Assembly: GCA_963677215.1 (NCBI GenBank)
Contig: OY781919.1
Coordinates: forward strand, 1,054,001 to 1,118,000
Length of the DNA stretch: 64,000 nucleotides
Direction of reading: 5' to 3'
Source: G963676795 sp963677215
GTDB taxonomy: Bacteria; Desulfobacterota; Desulfuromonadia; Desulfuromonadales; Geopsychrobacteraceae
This document shows positions 41,722-51,487 of this stretch, in pieces. The notes beneath the pieces were generated by a model that had not been told where the DNA came from, did no database searches, and was given only the letters and a program-made list of their open reading frames with translations. Numbering within the stretch: position 1 is the stretch's first letter; each line of letters begins with the position of its first letter. A program made the position numbers and the translations under genes.

Positions 41722-42510
41722 TTATTTCAGATACTGCTTGGCGGAATCAGCCTGACTTGAATTCGGATACTCTTCAAGCAGCTTCTGCATGGTTGTTCTG
41801 GCGTTGGTCCCGTCACCCAGAGCATTGAAGGCCAGTCCCTGCTTGAGCAGCGCCGCTGGTGCCTTTGGATGCTTCGGGTACTTGCTGATGACGTCCTGAA
41901 ACTGCAGAATCGCCTGCTCGTATTTCTTCTCGCCATAGTAGGCTTCGCCGATCCAGTAGAGGCCATTCACGTAGAGATCGTGCTTCGGATACTTGTCGAT
42001 GAAGGTTTCCAGCTGGGCGCGCCCTTCGGCGAATTTTTTCTGGTTGCGGATCAGATCGAGGGCGGAGCTGTAAAGATCTTCCGCTGTTGGTGCAGCGGCT
42101 ACCGGAGCAGGAGCAGGACTGGTAGCAGCAGTAGGCGCTGCAGCACGGGCCTGTTCCAGCTCATCGAGGCGATTCGCCAGGGAGACCAGCTGCATGCCGA
42201 GATCATCCTTGACGATCTGCAGCTCGTCGGCGACCGCGTGGTTGGCCTGGCCCAGATCGTCAATCCGGCCGTTGATCCCCTGAAACTCAACACGCATATT
42301 GTCGAGACCGGCCGACAGCTCAGCGACCTGACGTTCAAGCGTCACGCTGCCGAGGCTGCTCTGCTGGGCGGCATCGACCTTGGCCACTTCAAGCTTGGCC
42401 AGCCGCCGCTTCATCTCTTCCAGATCCATCTGCATACGGACCTGATCCTGGGTCGGCGGCAGGCAACCGACCAGAAGAAATACGACTGCTAACAGATATA
42501 GATAACGCAT
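41722..42510 (-). CDS. cpoB: Cell division coordinator CpoB (YbgF)
   Basis: 262 residues from the ATG at 42510 (AGGAG site). Lipobox FLLVGC with Cys16, which is unusual as many CpoB are soluble periplasmic proteins. A coiled coil at about 25-110 mediates trimer formation; an Ala/Pro linker follows; three TPR units cover about 140-260 (AEDLYSSALDLIRNQKK, GLYWIGEAYYGEKKYEQAI, AALLKQGLAFNALGD). CpoB links Tol-Pal to PBP1B during septation in E. coli. Last gene of the tol-pal cluster. Confidence 0.9.
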   Translation of the reverse strand: MRYLYLLAVVFLLVGCLPPTQDQVRMQMDLEEMKRRLAKLEVAKVDAAQQSSLGSVTLERQVAELSAGLDNMRVEFQGINGRIDDLGQANHAVADELQIVKDDLGMQLVSLANRLDELEQARAAAPTAATSPAPAPVAAAPTAEDLYSSALDLIRNQKKFAEGRAQLETFIDKYPKHDLYVNGLYWIGEAYYGEKKYEQAILQFQDVISKYPKHPKAPAALLKQGLAFNALGDGTNARTTMQKLLEEYPNSSQADSAKQYLK

Positions 42511-42523
42511 GGTCAACTCCTGA

Positions 42524-42560
42524 TACAAAAAAGGGCCGCACATATCTATGGGCGGCCCTT
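42524..42560 (-). terminator. Terminator between pal and cpoB
   Basis: On the minus strand a 9-bp stem AAGGGCCGC / GCGGCCCTT followed by TTTTTTG. It lies just before the cpoB ribosome-binding site, so cpoB is reached by read-through or an internal promoter. Confidence 0.75.
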
Positions 42561-42580
42561 CACTGTGCTACTAAAGACAG

Positions 42581-43135
42581 TTAACGCTTGACCTTGAACT
42601 CAGCACGACGGTTCTGAGCGAAAGCATCTTCGCTACGGGCCGGGTCGAGAGGCATCTCTTCACCGTAGGAGATGATGCTCAGGCGCTCAGCAGCAACGCC
42701 GAGAGAAACCATATAGTTCTTGGTGGCCAGGGCACGTTTCTGACCGAGGGCCAGGTTGTACTCATCGGAACCGCGCTCATCACAATGGCCTTCGATGAGG
42801 ATATTCAGAGCCGGAGCAGCTCTGAGCAAAGAAGCATTAGCTGCCAGGATTCGCTTGGCGTCATCGGTCAGGACATACTGGTCAAAATCAAAGTGAATAC
42901 GTGCAAGACCTTTGGTTGCAGCCATTTCAGCCTTTCTTGCTTCAGCTTCAGCATCGTATGCCACGTCCTGAACCTGTTGCTCGGCAACTCCAGAAGGCTG
43001 TTGCTGTTGCATTTCAACCTGAGCAGGCTGTTCAACCATGGTTTCTTCGGCGACTGGCTTTTTGGCACAACCGGCTGCCAGCATAGTCAGAGCGAAAAGC
43101 AACACAACCAGATGGGTGACGGTAAGTCTTTTCAT
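42581..43135 (-). CDS. pal: Peptidoglycan-associated lipoprotein Pal
   Basis: 184 residues. Lipobox MLAAGC (Cys23). A Gln/Glu-rich linker precedes the OmpA-like domain (about 75-182) with the peptidoglycan-binding motif ILIEGHCDERGSDEYN and LGQKRALATKNYM. Pal anchors the outer membrane to peptidoglycan and binds TolB. Good AGGAG site. Order tolQ-tolR-tolA-tolB-pal-cpoB is classical. Confidence 0.95.
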   Translation of the reverse strand: MKRLTVTHLVVLLFALTMLAAGCAKKPVAEETMVEQPAQVEMQQQQPSGVAEQQVQDVAYDAEAEARKAEMAATKGLARIHFDFDQYVLTDDAKRILAANASLLRAAPALNILIEGHCDERGSDEYNLALGQKRALATKNYMVSLGVAAERLSIISYGEEMPLDPARSEDAFAQNRRAEFKVKR

Positions 43136-43251
43136 TGTTTACGACTCCTTTCGCATCTCGCGATCAGTATTTAATTTTCACTGCAAAAATTCGAGTGTTC
43201 ATTATACTCAAGGTACTAACAAAAACAATATCAATTATTTACTACCAAAAA

Positions 43252-44559
43252 TCACCAACTTGCCGACCAGGCCGGATGGCTGTCCTGGGTGGCACCGCTG
43301 GTGATCTGACGGGCACCTGTACCATCAGCGCGCATGATCCAGATCGACTTGCGCCCCCCCTCATCCTGCGAATAGATCAGGAAGCGACCATCCGGACTCC
43401 AGCGCGGGTGTTCCTTGCTCCCCTCGCCAAAGGTCAACTGGCGTTCATCGGTGCCGTCCGGCCGGATGGTGAAGATATCGAAGTGACCGTTCATCAGCCG
43501 GGCAAAGGCGATCCGCTCCTGCTTTGGATTCCACGCCGGCGTCGCGTTGTACTTCCCTTCAAAGGTCAGGCGTCGGACATCGAGGGAATGGATATCGAGG
43601 ATGAAGACATTGGGATTGCCACGCCGGTCGGAAACGAAGGCGATCTCATTGCCTTTCGGGCTCCAGGACGGATCGACATCGATGCCGTAATGATTGGTCA
43701 GCCGCCGGTGAATGGTGCCGTCGGTACCGATCAGGTAGAGTTCCGAGTTGCCGTCCTTCGACAGGGTCAGGGCAATCTCCCGCCCATCCGGGCTGTAACG
43801 CCCGCCGATATTCAGCCCTTCCTTGAGCGACAGGCGTGATTCGCGGCCGGTATAGATCTCCTTGCGGTAGAGATCCGGATTATCATTGGCGTAAGAGGTG
43901 AAGATCAGCTCCTTGCGGCTGGGTGAAAAGTCCGGGTTGAGGACGATGGAGTTGTGACTGGTCATGCGCACCGGGTTGTGCCCGTCGACATCCATCAGGT
44001 AGAGCTCTTTGCGCCCCGTGGCCTTGGAGATGTAGGCGATCCGTTTGGCGAAAGGCCCCTGCTCACCGGTCAACTGTTGCAGAACCCGGTCAGCGAAAGT
44101 GTGGGCGATCAGGCGGATATCACTGATTTTCCCGCTGTACCTGTTGCCGGTCAGCAGGCGCTGGGAAACAACATCATAGAGGCGCAGATCAATGCTGACA
44201 TTATTTCCTGTGATCTGGTAACCCCCTTTGATCAGGGTTTCGGCACCAAGGACACGCCACTGCTGAAAATCGACATCGCTGCTGCGCAGTCCGAGCTTGA
44301 AGGCATCGCCCAGAAAGGCCTGCGGGTTGACCAGGTCGAACAGGCCGGACAGCTCGAGATCCCCCTGCAGGGTCGCATCGAACTCTTCGGCCAACCCCAC
44401 CTGAGATACCCCCATCGGCAGCAGCCGGGTCAGGGCCAGCGGAATGGTCTGCTCACCGGGGGCGCTGATCTCGATACGGGCCGCTTGGGTCGAAACTGCA
44501 GTCAGCATAAGCACCACAGCCAGAACAAGGGTTTTGATCTTTACTCTGTAGAAGCTCAT
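43252..44559 (-). CDS. tolB: TolB, periplasmic beta-propeller of the Tol-Pal system
   Basis: 435 residues. Signal peptide at 1-26 (AVSTQA|A), N-terminal alpha/beta domain, then a six-bladed propeller with the TolB repeats (SPSRKELIFTSY, SPDGREIALTLS, SPKGNEIAFVSDRRGN, NPKQERIAFARL, SPDGRFLIYSQDEGG). Binds Pal and peptidoglycan. Start overlaps the tolA stop by four bases (ATGA). Confidence 0.95.
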   Translation of the reverse strand: MSFYRVKIKTLVLAVVLMLTAVSTQAARIEISAPGEQTIPLALTRLLPMGVSQVGLAEEFDATLQGDLELSGLFDLVNPQAFLGDAFKLGLRSSDVDFQQWRVLGAETLIKGGYQITGNNVSIDLRLYDVVSQRLLTGNRYSGKISDIRLIAHTFADRVLQQLTGEQGPFAKRIAYISKATGRKELYLMDVDGHNPVRMTSHNSIVLNPDFSPSRKELIFTSYANDNPDLYRKEIYTGRESRLSLKEGLNIGGRYSPDGREIALTLSKDGNSELYLIGTDGTIHRRLTNHYGIDVDPSWSPKGNEIAFVSDRRGNPNVFILDIHSLDVRRLTFEGKYNATPAWNPKQERIAFARLMNGHFDIFTIRPDGTDERQLTFGEGSKEHPRWSPDGRFLIYSQDEGGRKSIWIMRADGTGARQITSGATQDSHPAWSASW

Positions 44560-45446
44560 TGTCTGTCCAACATATCCTTCAGGTTAAAGATGACTTCAAA
44601 CTCCGTTGCCTCGGGAAGCTCCTGGGGCAATTGCCGCGATTTGGCAATCGCCCGGGTCAGGGATTCATCGAAGGCGTCGTTCCCCGATTTTTTGATGAAT
44701 TTGTAGTGAATCAGGACGCCCTGCCTGGAATAGCTCATCAACACTTCGGCTTGCGGATTTCCAGCTGCCTGATATTTAGAAAAACTCCAGTTCTGCTGAA
44801 TATATTCCTGGACAAAAACATTCGCCGAAACCCCGGCCTCATCACCTTTGCCATCCGCCATCCCGACCGGAGCATCCTTGACCGGCGACTCGAGCTGAGT
44901 GTCCTTTGCCAGCTGGGCCTTGAGGGCCGCGATACGGTCCTGGCGAGCCTGCTCCTGGGCCTTCTGTTCCTGGGCTTCGCGCATCTTTTTCAGACGTTCT
45001 GCCAGGTTGTCTTCTGCCGCCTTGCTCGGTCCCACGGGTTGTGGCTTCGGCGCAGGCTTGGGTTTGACCGGTTGAGGCTTGGGGGCCGGTTTTGGTTCCG
45101 GCTTGGGCTGCGGCACAACCGGCTCCGGTCTGGGCTTGGGCGGAATCTTGACCGCTTCCGGCTTCGGCACAGGGGTCGGCTTGGCCGCCGGTTTTGGTTT
45201 TGGGGCCGGCTTCGGCTTGGTCACAGTGGCTTCCGGTCGCCCGGCCTGGGGATTCTTGACGATCTTGTTGACCAGATTGACCCGGTAAACCGGTGCTTTC
45301 TCGATCTTGCGCTCGGGAAAGAACGGAGAATAGTAGATGATCGGCACGAGCAGGTGGAGCAGCACCGAAATCACCAGCATCCGCTTGAGTCCCGGCTCGA
45401 TCGCTGATCTGAGCTGCCGTATGCGCTGTTTGCGTGAGGCTTCCAT
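44556..45446 (-). CDS. tolA: TolA-like envelope-spanning protein
   Basis: 296 residues. One membrane helix at about 20-40 (MLVISVLLHLLVPIIYY), a long Pro/Lys-rich stretch (about 60-150, repeated KPKPAPKP and PKPEP units) in place of the Ala-rich helix of E. coli TolA, a charged helix (ERLKKMREAQEQKAQEQ) and a C-terminal TonB/TolA fold (SYSRQGVLIHYKFIKKSG). It connects TolQR to TolB-Pal. The Pro/Lys region is TonB-like. Confidence 0.9.
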   Translation of the reverse strand: MEASRKQRIRQLRSAIEPGLKRMLVISVLLHLLVPIIYYSPFFPERKIEKAPVYRVNLVNKIVKNPQAGRPEATVTKPKPAPKPKPAAKPTPVPKPEAVKIPPKPRPEPVVPQPKPEPKPAPKPQPVKPKPAPKPQPVGPSKAAEDNLAERLKKMREAQEQKAQEQARQDRIAALKAQLAKDTQLESPVKDAPVGMADGKGDEAGVSANVFVQEYIQQNWSFSKYQAAGNPQAEVLMSYSRQGVLIHYKFIKKSGNDAFDESLTRAIAKSRQLPQELPEATEFEVIFNLKDMLDRQ

Positions 45447-45456
45447 CGGCTTCTGG

Positions 45457-45879
45457 TCAGTCCTCCGGAAGTCGGGTCACCATACCGAGTTTTTCCACGC
45501 CGGCTTTTTTCACAGCGGCCATGACCTGCACGACCCGGCCATAGGGAACCTTTTCGTCCGCTTCGAGAAAAACCTCGCGGTCCGGCTTGGTTTTCAGGGC
45601 CTGTTGAATGACCGGACCGAGCTTGTCGACCCGATCTACTGTCGCCTTGCCGATCAGGATCTTGCCGTTGCTCTGCAGGGTCACGACCAGCGGCTCCTGC
45701 TGAGCCGGCAGGCCGGGTGCTTCGGCAACCTGCGGCAGATCGACTTCAACCCCCTGCTCGAGCATCGGAGCGGTGACCATGAAAATAATCAGCAGAACCA
45801 GCATGACGTCGACCAACGGTGTGACGTTGATCTGCGACAGGCTGCTGCGCCGGCCTCTGCCGGGCATGTCCGCGCCCAT
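45457..45879 (-). CDS. tolR: TolR/ExbD proton-channel subunit
   Basis: 140 residues. A single membrane helix at about 20-42 contains the essential Asp (TPLVDVMLVLLIIFMV), followed by the periplasmic domain. Forms the proton-driven motor with TolQ. Only two bases separate its start from the tolQ stop. Confidence 0.93.
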   Translation of the reverse strand: MGADMPGRGRRSSLSQINVTPLVDVMLVLLIIFMVTAPMLEQGVEVDLPQVAEAPGLPAQQEPLVVTLQSNGKILIGKATVDRVDKLGPVIQQALKTKPDREVFLEADEKVPYGRVVQVMAAVKKAGVEKLGMVTRLPED

Positions 45880-45881
45880 TT

Positions 45882-46577
45882 TCAGCCCCTCCGGTCGAGA
45901 TGCTCGACGATGTTGAGGAATTCCTGGCTGAAGTTATCCATCTCGCCGATCAGCACGTTGACCTTGTTGAGGAAGTGGTTGTAGCCCATGACCGCCGGGA
46001 TCGCCGCAGCCAGACCGATGGCGGTCGCGATCAGCGCCTCGGAGATACCGGGAGCGACAACGGCGAGCGACGCGCTGCCCGAGGCACCGATGCCGTGAAA
46101 AGCATCCATGATCCCCCAGACGGTGCCGAACAGGCCGATGAAGGGCGCTGTGGAACCGGTGGTCGCCAGGAAGGTCAGATATTTTTCCAGACGGTGGGTT
46201 TCCTGGGTCGTCGCCCGGCGCAGAGCGCGGTTGACGATCTCGGTGGTGCCCATCTTGGAAGAGAAGTCACCCGGCTCATGCTGTTCGCCGGCTTTCTTCT
46301 TCAGCTGCAGCATCTCGTGGTAACCTTCACGGAACAACACGGCGAGAGGCGTGGAATTGAAATCCTTGATCCCCTGACCGATCAGGTCGAAGCGCTTCTT
46401 GGTCCAGAAGAATTCGAGAAACCGATCCGATTCCTTGATCGCCTTCTGAATGATGGTGGCCTTGTAGAAGATAATGGCCCAGGAGACCAGCGAAAAATAG
46501 ACGAGTATCAACAGGACCAGCTTGACCACCGGTCCGGCATTCAGCACCAACTCAAACAAGGTATTTCTCCTTTTCAA
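45882..46577 (-). CDS. tolQ: TolQ/ExbB proton-channel subunit
   Basis: 231 residues, three membrane helices (about 15-38, 130-155, 168-192) with the family signature APFIGLFGTVWGIMDAFHGI and the conserved Thr/Glu-containing GISEALIATAIGLAAAIPAV. First gene of the tol-pal operon. AGGAGA site ahead. Confidence 0.95.
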   Translation of the reverse strand: MKRRNTLFELVLNAGPVVKLVLLILVYFSLVSWAIIFYKATIIQKAIKESDRFLEFFWTKKRFDLIGQGIKDFNSTPLAVLFREGYHEMLQLKKKAGEQHEPGDFSSKMGTTEIVNRALRRATTQETHRLEKYLTFLATTGSTAPFIGLFGTVWGIMDAFHGIGASGSASLAVVAPGISEALIATAIGLAAAIPAVMGYNHFLNKVNVLIGEMDNFSQEFLNIVEHLDRRG

Positions 46578-46648
46578 TTAATGAGGACTCAATAACCATC
46601 CTACATTCTTTCGAACAGGCCAGATTATCCGGCAGCTTTAATGAACTG

Positions 46649-47344
46649 TCAAGCCAACAAAGCATAGAGTTTCTCCTTGATGTACCTTGCTGTTTCAGAC
46701 GCCGGACTGCGATCGAGCAGTTCCGTCAAAGATTGATGATCATCCAGATCGGACCAGTTCTTAAGTAATTTCACATTCAGATTCAATTGTTCCGCGAGTT
46801 CACGGCTCTGCTGCAAGACCTCTGGGGTACTCCAGCTGACGTCACAGAACAGTTCCGGATGATGCGCACTCAGGCCGATCAGATAGTAACCGCCATCTTC
46901 TGCCGGACCGAACACCACATCTCTGGAGTTGAGGCTCTCAAAAGCCTGATCCAGGCAATCAAGCGGCAGATCAGGCGTATCGCTGCCGATCAGCAGCGCC
47001 CGGTCAACTCCCACATTGAACAGAGCACTGAAGGCATTGGCCATTCTTTCGCCCAGATCCTTTCCGTGCTGCGCATGCAAGCGGACAGCCGGGAAGGTCT
47101 CGGCAAACCAGTGCCGATCACCACTGTAAAAGATCACCGGCTGATAGTCACCGCAGGAAGCGACACGGGTCACCGTCTCACGCAGAGAAACCCGGTAAAG
47201 ATCTGCGGCAGATGGAAAATCGAGTGGCGGACAGAGTCGTGTTTTGACCTGTCCGGCAACCGGCTGTTTGGCGAAAATGCCAATGACCCGTTTTTCTGCG
47301 AAATTTTCCGAAAACTTATCCACCTCGTCAACAGAGTTATCCAC
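46649..47344 (-). CDS. TIGR04282-like glycosyltransferase (DUF2064)
   Basis: 231 residues, GT-A fold. IGIFAKQPVAGQVKTRL near residue 20 and IGSDTPDLP near 117 (the metal-binding DxD-like site), then FGPAEDGGYYLIGL, identify the TIGR04282/DUF2064 family. It is named for an arsenosugar pathway, but most members are uncharacterised nucleotide-sugar transferases. Starts nine bases after the folE2 stop, so it is read with queC and folE2. Confidence 0.8.
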   Translation of the reverse strand: MDNSVDEVDKFSENFAEKRVIGIFAKQPVAGQVKTRLCPPLDFPSAADLYRVSLRETVTRVASCGDYQPVIFYSGDRHWFAETFPAVRLHAQHGKDLGERMANAFSALFNVGVDRALLIGSDTPDLPLDCLDQAFESLNSRDVVFGPAEDGGYYLIGLSAHHPELFCDVSWSTPEVLQQSRELAEQLNLNVKLLKNWSDLDDHQSLTELLDRSPASETARYIKEKLYALLA

Positions 47345-47353
47345 AGGCAGGTT

Positions 47354-48157
47354 CTACGCTTCCTCGATCATGGCATAAGCTGAATGGTTATGGATCGATT
47401 CAAAGTTCTCGCACTGCACCTTGAACCAAGTGATCTGCTTGATACTGCGCAGTTTTTCCGTCACCGCCCGGACCATATCCTCGACAAACATCGGGTTGTC
47501 GTAGGCCTGTTCGGTAACCGCCTTTTCGTCTTCACGCTTGAGCAGCGGAAAGACCGGGCAGCTGGCACAGGCTTCGACCCAGGCAATCAGATCCTCGAGC
47601 CAGACATGATCTTCGTAGCGGATCTGCACCGTCACAAGGCTGCGCTGGTTATGGGCGCCACGCTCGCTGATCTCCTTGGAGCAGGGGCAGAGCGAGGTCA
47701 CCGGGATCTGCGCCTCAAGGACGAAATCGTAAGCATCCCCCAGGGTGCCGAGCATGCGGCACTGGTAATCGAGCAGGCTGCGGGCAGCTGAGACCGGCGC
47801 CTGCTTCTCGATGAAATAGGGGAACGACAGCTCCAGGTGAGCGCGTCCGGCGCCGAGGCGCTGTTTCATCTCGACCAGAATCGCCTCCAGGTTCTCGACA
47901 CTGATCTCGCCGTGATAGAGGTTCAAAACCTCGATAAAGCGGCTCATGTGCGTCCCCTTGAAATGTTCCGGCAGGTCGACGTACATGTTGACCCGGGCGA
48001 CGGTATGCTGACGTTCGTTGAGCTTGTCGAGAACAACGATCGGGTAGCGGATATCCTTGACTCCGACCTTGTCGATGGCGATGTTGCGCGTATCGCGGCT
48101 CTGCTGCATATCGGGCATCGCCGCCTTGCGCGGCTGTGACGACTTATCTGTTGGCAT
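47354..48157 (-). CDS. folE2: GTP cyclohydrolase FolE2 (GCYH-IB)
   Basis: 267 residues from the ATG at 48157, which overlaps the queC end (coupled translation). The N-terminal MPDMQQSRDTRNIAIDKVGV and ISERGAHNQRS, plus CSKEIS with the metal-binding Cys, define FolE2, the zinc-independent version of GTP cyclohydrolase I. It makes 7,8-dihydroneopterin triphosphate for folate and for preQ0/queuosine. Paired here with queC. A longer frame to 48220 would lie inside queC and lacks support. Confidence 0.92.
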   Translation of the reverse strand: MPTDKSSQPRKAAMPDMQQSRDTRNIAIDKVGVKDIRYPIVVLDKLNERQHTVARVNMYVDLPEHFKGTHMSRFIEVLNLYHGEISVENLEAILVEMKQRLGAGRAHLELSFPYFIEKQAPVSAARSLLDYQCRMLGTLGDAYDFVLEAQIPVTSLCPCSKEISERGAHNQRSLVTVQIRYEDHVWLEDLIAWVEACASCPVFPLLKREDEKAVTEQAYDNPMFVEDMVRAVTEKLRSIKQITWFKVQCENFESIHNHSAYAMIEEA

Positions 48158-48821
48158 AGGGAACGGGATCCTCCAGACCGGCTTCGACAAAACCTTTGAG
48201 ACGCAGACGACAGGAATCACACTCTCCGCAGGAGATCCCTTCGGGCGTCGGGTCGTAACAGGAGTGGGTCAGGGCATAGTCGACACCGAGTGCAACCCCC
48301 TGCCTGATCGTCTCTGCCTTGGTCAGATGAATCAGCGGCGTATGAATCTTGTAGGGATTGCCTTCGACCCCGGCCTTGGTTGCCAGGTTGGCCATCTTTT
48401 CGAAGGCTTCGATAAACTCGGGACGGCAGTCGGGATAGCCGGAATAATCGAGAGCGTTGACCCCGATAAAGATATCTGAAGCGCCGAGCACCTCGGCCCA
48501 ACCCAGGGCGAAGGAGAGGAAAATGGTGTTGCGCGCCGGAACGTAAGTGATCGGAATAGCGTCTTCCTCGACCCCGGTTTTGGGGACATCGATATCGGCG
48601 GTCAGGGCACTGCCGCCCATCTTGCGCAGGTCGATATCAACCACCATGTGATCTTTGGCCCCGATCAGCGGTGCATAATCCCTGGCCTTCTGCAGCTCGA
48701 CCGAATGGCGCTGGCCGTAGGCAAAGCTTAAGGCGTAAGGCTCAAACCCCTGGCTCCGGGCAATCGCCATGCAGGTTGTCGAATCGAGCCCACCACTGTA
48801 GAGAACAACGGCTTTTTTCAT
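48144..48821 (-). CDS. queC: 7-cyano-7-deazaguanine synthase QueC
   Basis: 225 residues from the ATG at 48821. PP-loop SGGLDSTTCMAIA at 8-20 activates the carboxylate with ATP; the C-terminal CGECDSCRLR, with an earlier Cys in SCYDP, is the zinc site. Makes preQ0 from carboxydeazaguanine and ammonia, for queuosine in tRNA. The overlap of 14 bases with folE2 signals an operon. Confidence 0.95.
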   Translation of the reverse strand: MKKAVVLYSGGLDSTTCMAIARSQGFEPYALSFAYGQRHSVELQKARDYAPLIGAKDHMVVDIDLRKMGGSALTADIDVPKTGVEEDAIPITYVPARNTIFLSFALGWAEVLGASDIFIGVNALDYSGYPDCRPEFIEAFEKMANLATKAGVEGNPYKIHTPLIHLTKAETIRQGVALGVDYALTHSCYDPTPEGISCGECDSCRLRLKGFVEAGLEDPVPYANR

Positions 48822-49050
48822 CTGAGAGTCCTTGAGAAAAACGAGTAAAACAATTGTAAATTGAGCATTCATGCGAGAATAGGCCGAACCCCATCAAGGG
48901 TCAAGCCCTGAAGGCGCTTCGCATGTTAAGTTACGGTAAAATCGTCATTCATTCAAAACACCGGCCTGTCAGAGCTGTTGCCCAAGCTTTGCCGTCATGC
49001 TATAAAACTCACTGATTTCCAACCCGAAACATGTACGGTTATAAATTCAT

Positions 49051-51474
49051 ATGAAAAGTCTGCTCAGATACCTGCTGTTTGCCTGCATCGGCCTGCCTCT
49101 GCTCGGCTGTGCCCTGCTGCTCGGCGCCTACTTTTATGTCTCTTCCACGCTGCCCAGGGTCGAAACCCTGTCCGACTACCGGCCGCCACTGATCACCCAG
49201 ATCCGCGCCGACGATGGTCAGATCATCGCCGAATACTCGCGGGAACGCCGGATTCTGGTGCCCTACGACAAGATTCCCAAAACCCTGATCCAGGCCTTTG
49301 TCTCGGCGGAAGATTCCAACTTCTTCAAACATGGCGGCATCGATTTCATCTCGATCGCCCGGGCTGCTCTGAAGAACGTCAAGGCTGGCGGCATCTCCCA
49401 GGGGGGAAGCACCATCACCCAGCAGGTCGCCAAAAAGATGCTGCTGACCTCAGAAAGAACCTTCAGCCGCAAGTTCAAGGAAGCGATTCTCGCCTGGCGG
49501 ATGGAAAAACATCTGACTAAGGAAGAGATCCTCTATCTTTACCTCAACCAGATCTACCTCGGTCACCGCGCCTACGGCGTCGAAGCCGCGGCACAGAACT
49601 ACTTCGACAAGAACGTCGACCAGCTGACCCTCGCCGAGTCGGCAATTCTCGCCGGTCTGCCCCAGGCGCCAAGCCGCTATTCGCCGTACAGCCACCTCGA
49701 TCGCGCCAAGGAACGTCAGAAGTACGTGCTCGCTCGCATGGTCGAAGAGGGCTACATCACGCCCAACGAAAGACAACAGGCTCTGGCCCAGGAACTGACC
49801 ATCAAACCGCGCCTCAACAACCTGATGGATGTCACCGCCTATTTCAATGAACAGGTGCGCCGCTATCTGGAGGAACGTTACGGCGAGGATATTCTCTACA
49901 CCGGCGGGCTTCAGGTCGAAACGACCATCAACCTGAAGATGCAGCAGGCTGCCGAGATTGCCGTCAAGGAAAACCTGAGAAATCACGACAAACGCCAGGG
50001 CTACCGCGGACCGGCCATCGTTCTTGACCTGGAGGCTCAGAAGGAATTCTTCGCCAACCAGCTGGAACAGTTTGAAAAAGATCCGCTGACCGATGGCGGC
50101 TTCAGCCAGGCGGTGGTCACCGGCAGCGATGGCGACAATCTGTTGTGCCGGGTCGGCGACCAAAAGGGTGTCATTTCACTCAAGGAGAGCCGCTGGGCAG
50201 GGCCGATCGAGATCGTCAAGGACCCCGAGCTGGCATCGGGCAATATCTCCATTGACGAAAGCGAGGGGCAGGCCATCACTCATCTGCCGCTCGGTTCGGT
50301 GATCGATGTACGCATTCTTGATCTCGCCAACCAACCGCTCAAACTGGGCCTCGAACAGGAACCCCTGGCCCAGAGCGCCCTGATTGCCGTCAACCCGCAC
50401 AATGGCCAGATCAAGGCGATGGTCGGCGGTTACGACTTCAACAAGAGCCAGTTCAACCGGGCGATTCAGGCCAGACGTCTGCCAGGCTCGGCGATGAAAC
50501 CGATCATCTACGCCGCCGCCCTCGATCATGGCTACACGCCGGCGAGTATCATCCTCGACACGCCGCTGATTTACGAAAACCTCAAGGAGGAAAACGGCGA
50601 GCAGGAGCTGGAGGAGTGGAAACCGAAAAACTATGAGAAGCATTTTTACGGTCCGACCACCTTCAGGGAAGCGCTGACCCATTCGCGCAACGTGGTCACC
50701 ATCAAGATCCTTGAGGATATCGGCATCCGCTATGCCGCCAATTACGCCAAGAAGCTGGGGATCACTACTCCGCTGCAGCGCGACCTGTCGATGGCTCTCG
50801 GCTCTACGGCCCTGACCCCGCTGGAACTGCTGAGCACCTACTCGGTGTTCGCCAATGGCGGCGTACTGATCAAGCCAACCTACATCACCCGTATCAAGGA
50901 CCGTGACGGACGAATTCTCGAATCGGTCGACCCGGCCGATTTCCCCACCGGCATGGCGGCAGATCAGCATCTAATCGAGGCCGCACCGCGCCGGGTCATC
51001 TCGCCGGAAACCGCCTACCTGATCACCAACGTCATGGAGAGTGTTGTGCAGAACGGAACCGGTCGTGGAGCACGGGCCATCGGCCGACCTTCCGCCGGCA
51101 AGACCGGCACCACCAACGACCTCAAGGACGCCTGGTATATAGGCTACATTCCGCAGTTAGCCTGCGTTTCCTGGACCGGTTACGATCAGGAACGCCCCCT
51201 AGGCAGCAAGGAGACCGGCGCCAGGGCTGCACTGCCGGCCTGGACCAATTTTATGAAGGTCGCCAGCCAGCAATACCCGGTGGAAAACTTCCCGGTTCCC
51301 GATACGATCGAATTCCACCCGATCAACCCCAAGGACGGCCTGCTGGTCACTGAAATGGACAAACGGGCATACATCGAGGCCTTTGCCCCGGGAACTGCGC
51401 CGACCCGCACCAGCGAAGAGGAGCAGCTCAAAGCGCGCGACTTCTTCCGGCTTGATCTGGAAGGGCAACTCTAA
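49051..51474 (+). CDS. mrcA: Penicillin-binding protein 1A (bifunctional)
   Basis: 807 residues: membrane anchor at about 8-32, transglycosylase (GT51) at about 55-230 (VSAEDSNFFKHGGID with the catalytic Glu, GGSTITQQVAKKM), then a transpeptidase with SxxK in LPGSAMKPIIYAA and KTGTTNDLKDAWYIGY. The central region (about 310-420) is an extra domain like that of E. coli PBP1A. Class A PBP making and cross-linking peptidoglycan. A stand-alone plus-strand gene. Confidence 0.95.
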   Translation: MKSLLRYLLFACIGLPLLGCALLLGAYFYVSSTLPRVETLSDYRPPLITQIRADDGQIIAEYSRERRILVPYDKIPKTLIQAFVSAEDSNFFKHGGIDFISIARAALKNVKAGGISQGGSTITQQVAKKMLLTSERTFSRKFKEAILAWRMEKHLTKEEILYLYLNQIYLGHRAYGVEAAAQNYFDKNVDQLTLAESAILAGLPQAPSRYSPYSHLDRAKERQKYVLARMVEEGYITPNERQQALAQELTIKPRLNNLMDVTAYFNEQVRRYLEERYGEDILYTGGLQVETTINLKMQQAAEIAVKENLRNHDKRQGYRGPAIVLDLEAQKEFFANQLEQFEKDPLTDGGFSQAVVTGSDGDNLLCRVGDQKGVISLKESRWAGPIEIVKDPELASGNISIDESEGQAITHLPLGSVIDVRILDLANQPLKLGLEQEPLAQSALIAVNPHNGQIKAMVGGYDFNKSQFNRAIQARRLPGSAMKPIIYAAALDHGYTPASIILDTPLIYENLKEENGEQELEEWKPKNYEKHFYGPTTFREALTHSRNVVTIKILEDIGIRYAANYAKKLGITTPLQRDLSMALGSTALTPLELLSTYSVFANGGVLIKPTYITRIKDRDGRILESVDPADFPTGMAADQHLIEAAPRRVISPETAYLITNVMESVVQNGTGRGARAIGRPSAGKTGTTNDLKDAWYIGYIPQLACVSWTGYDQERPLGSKETGARAALPAWTNFMKVASQQYPVENFPVPDTIEFHPINPKDGLLVTEMDKRAYIEAFAPGTAPTRTSEEEQLKARDFFRLDLEGQL

Positions 51475-51487
51475 TTTACCAATAAAT

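Noticed and set aside
44559..45407. Long open frame antisense to tolA
   Set aside because: Arises from the Pro/Lys-rich repeats of tolA read backwards; tolA itself is secure by synteny and domains.
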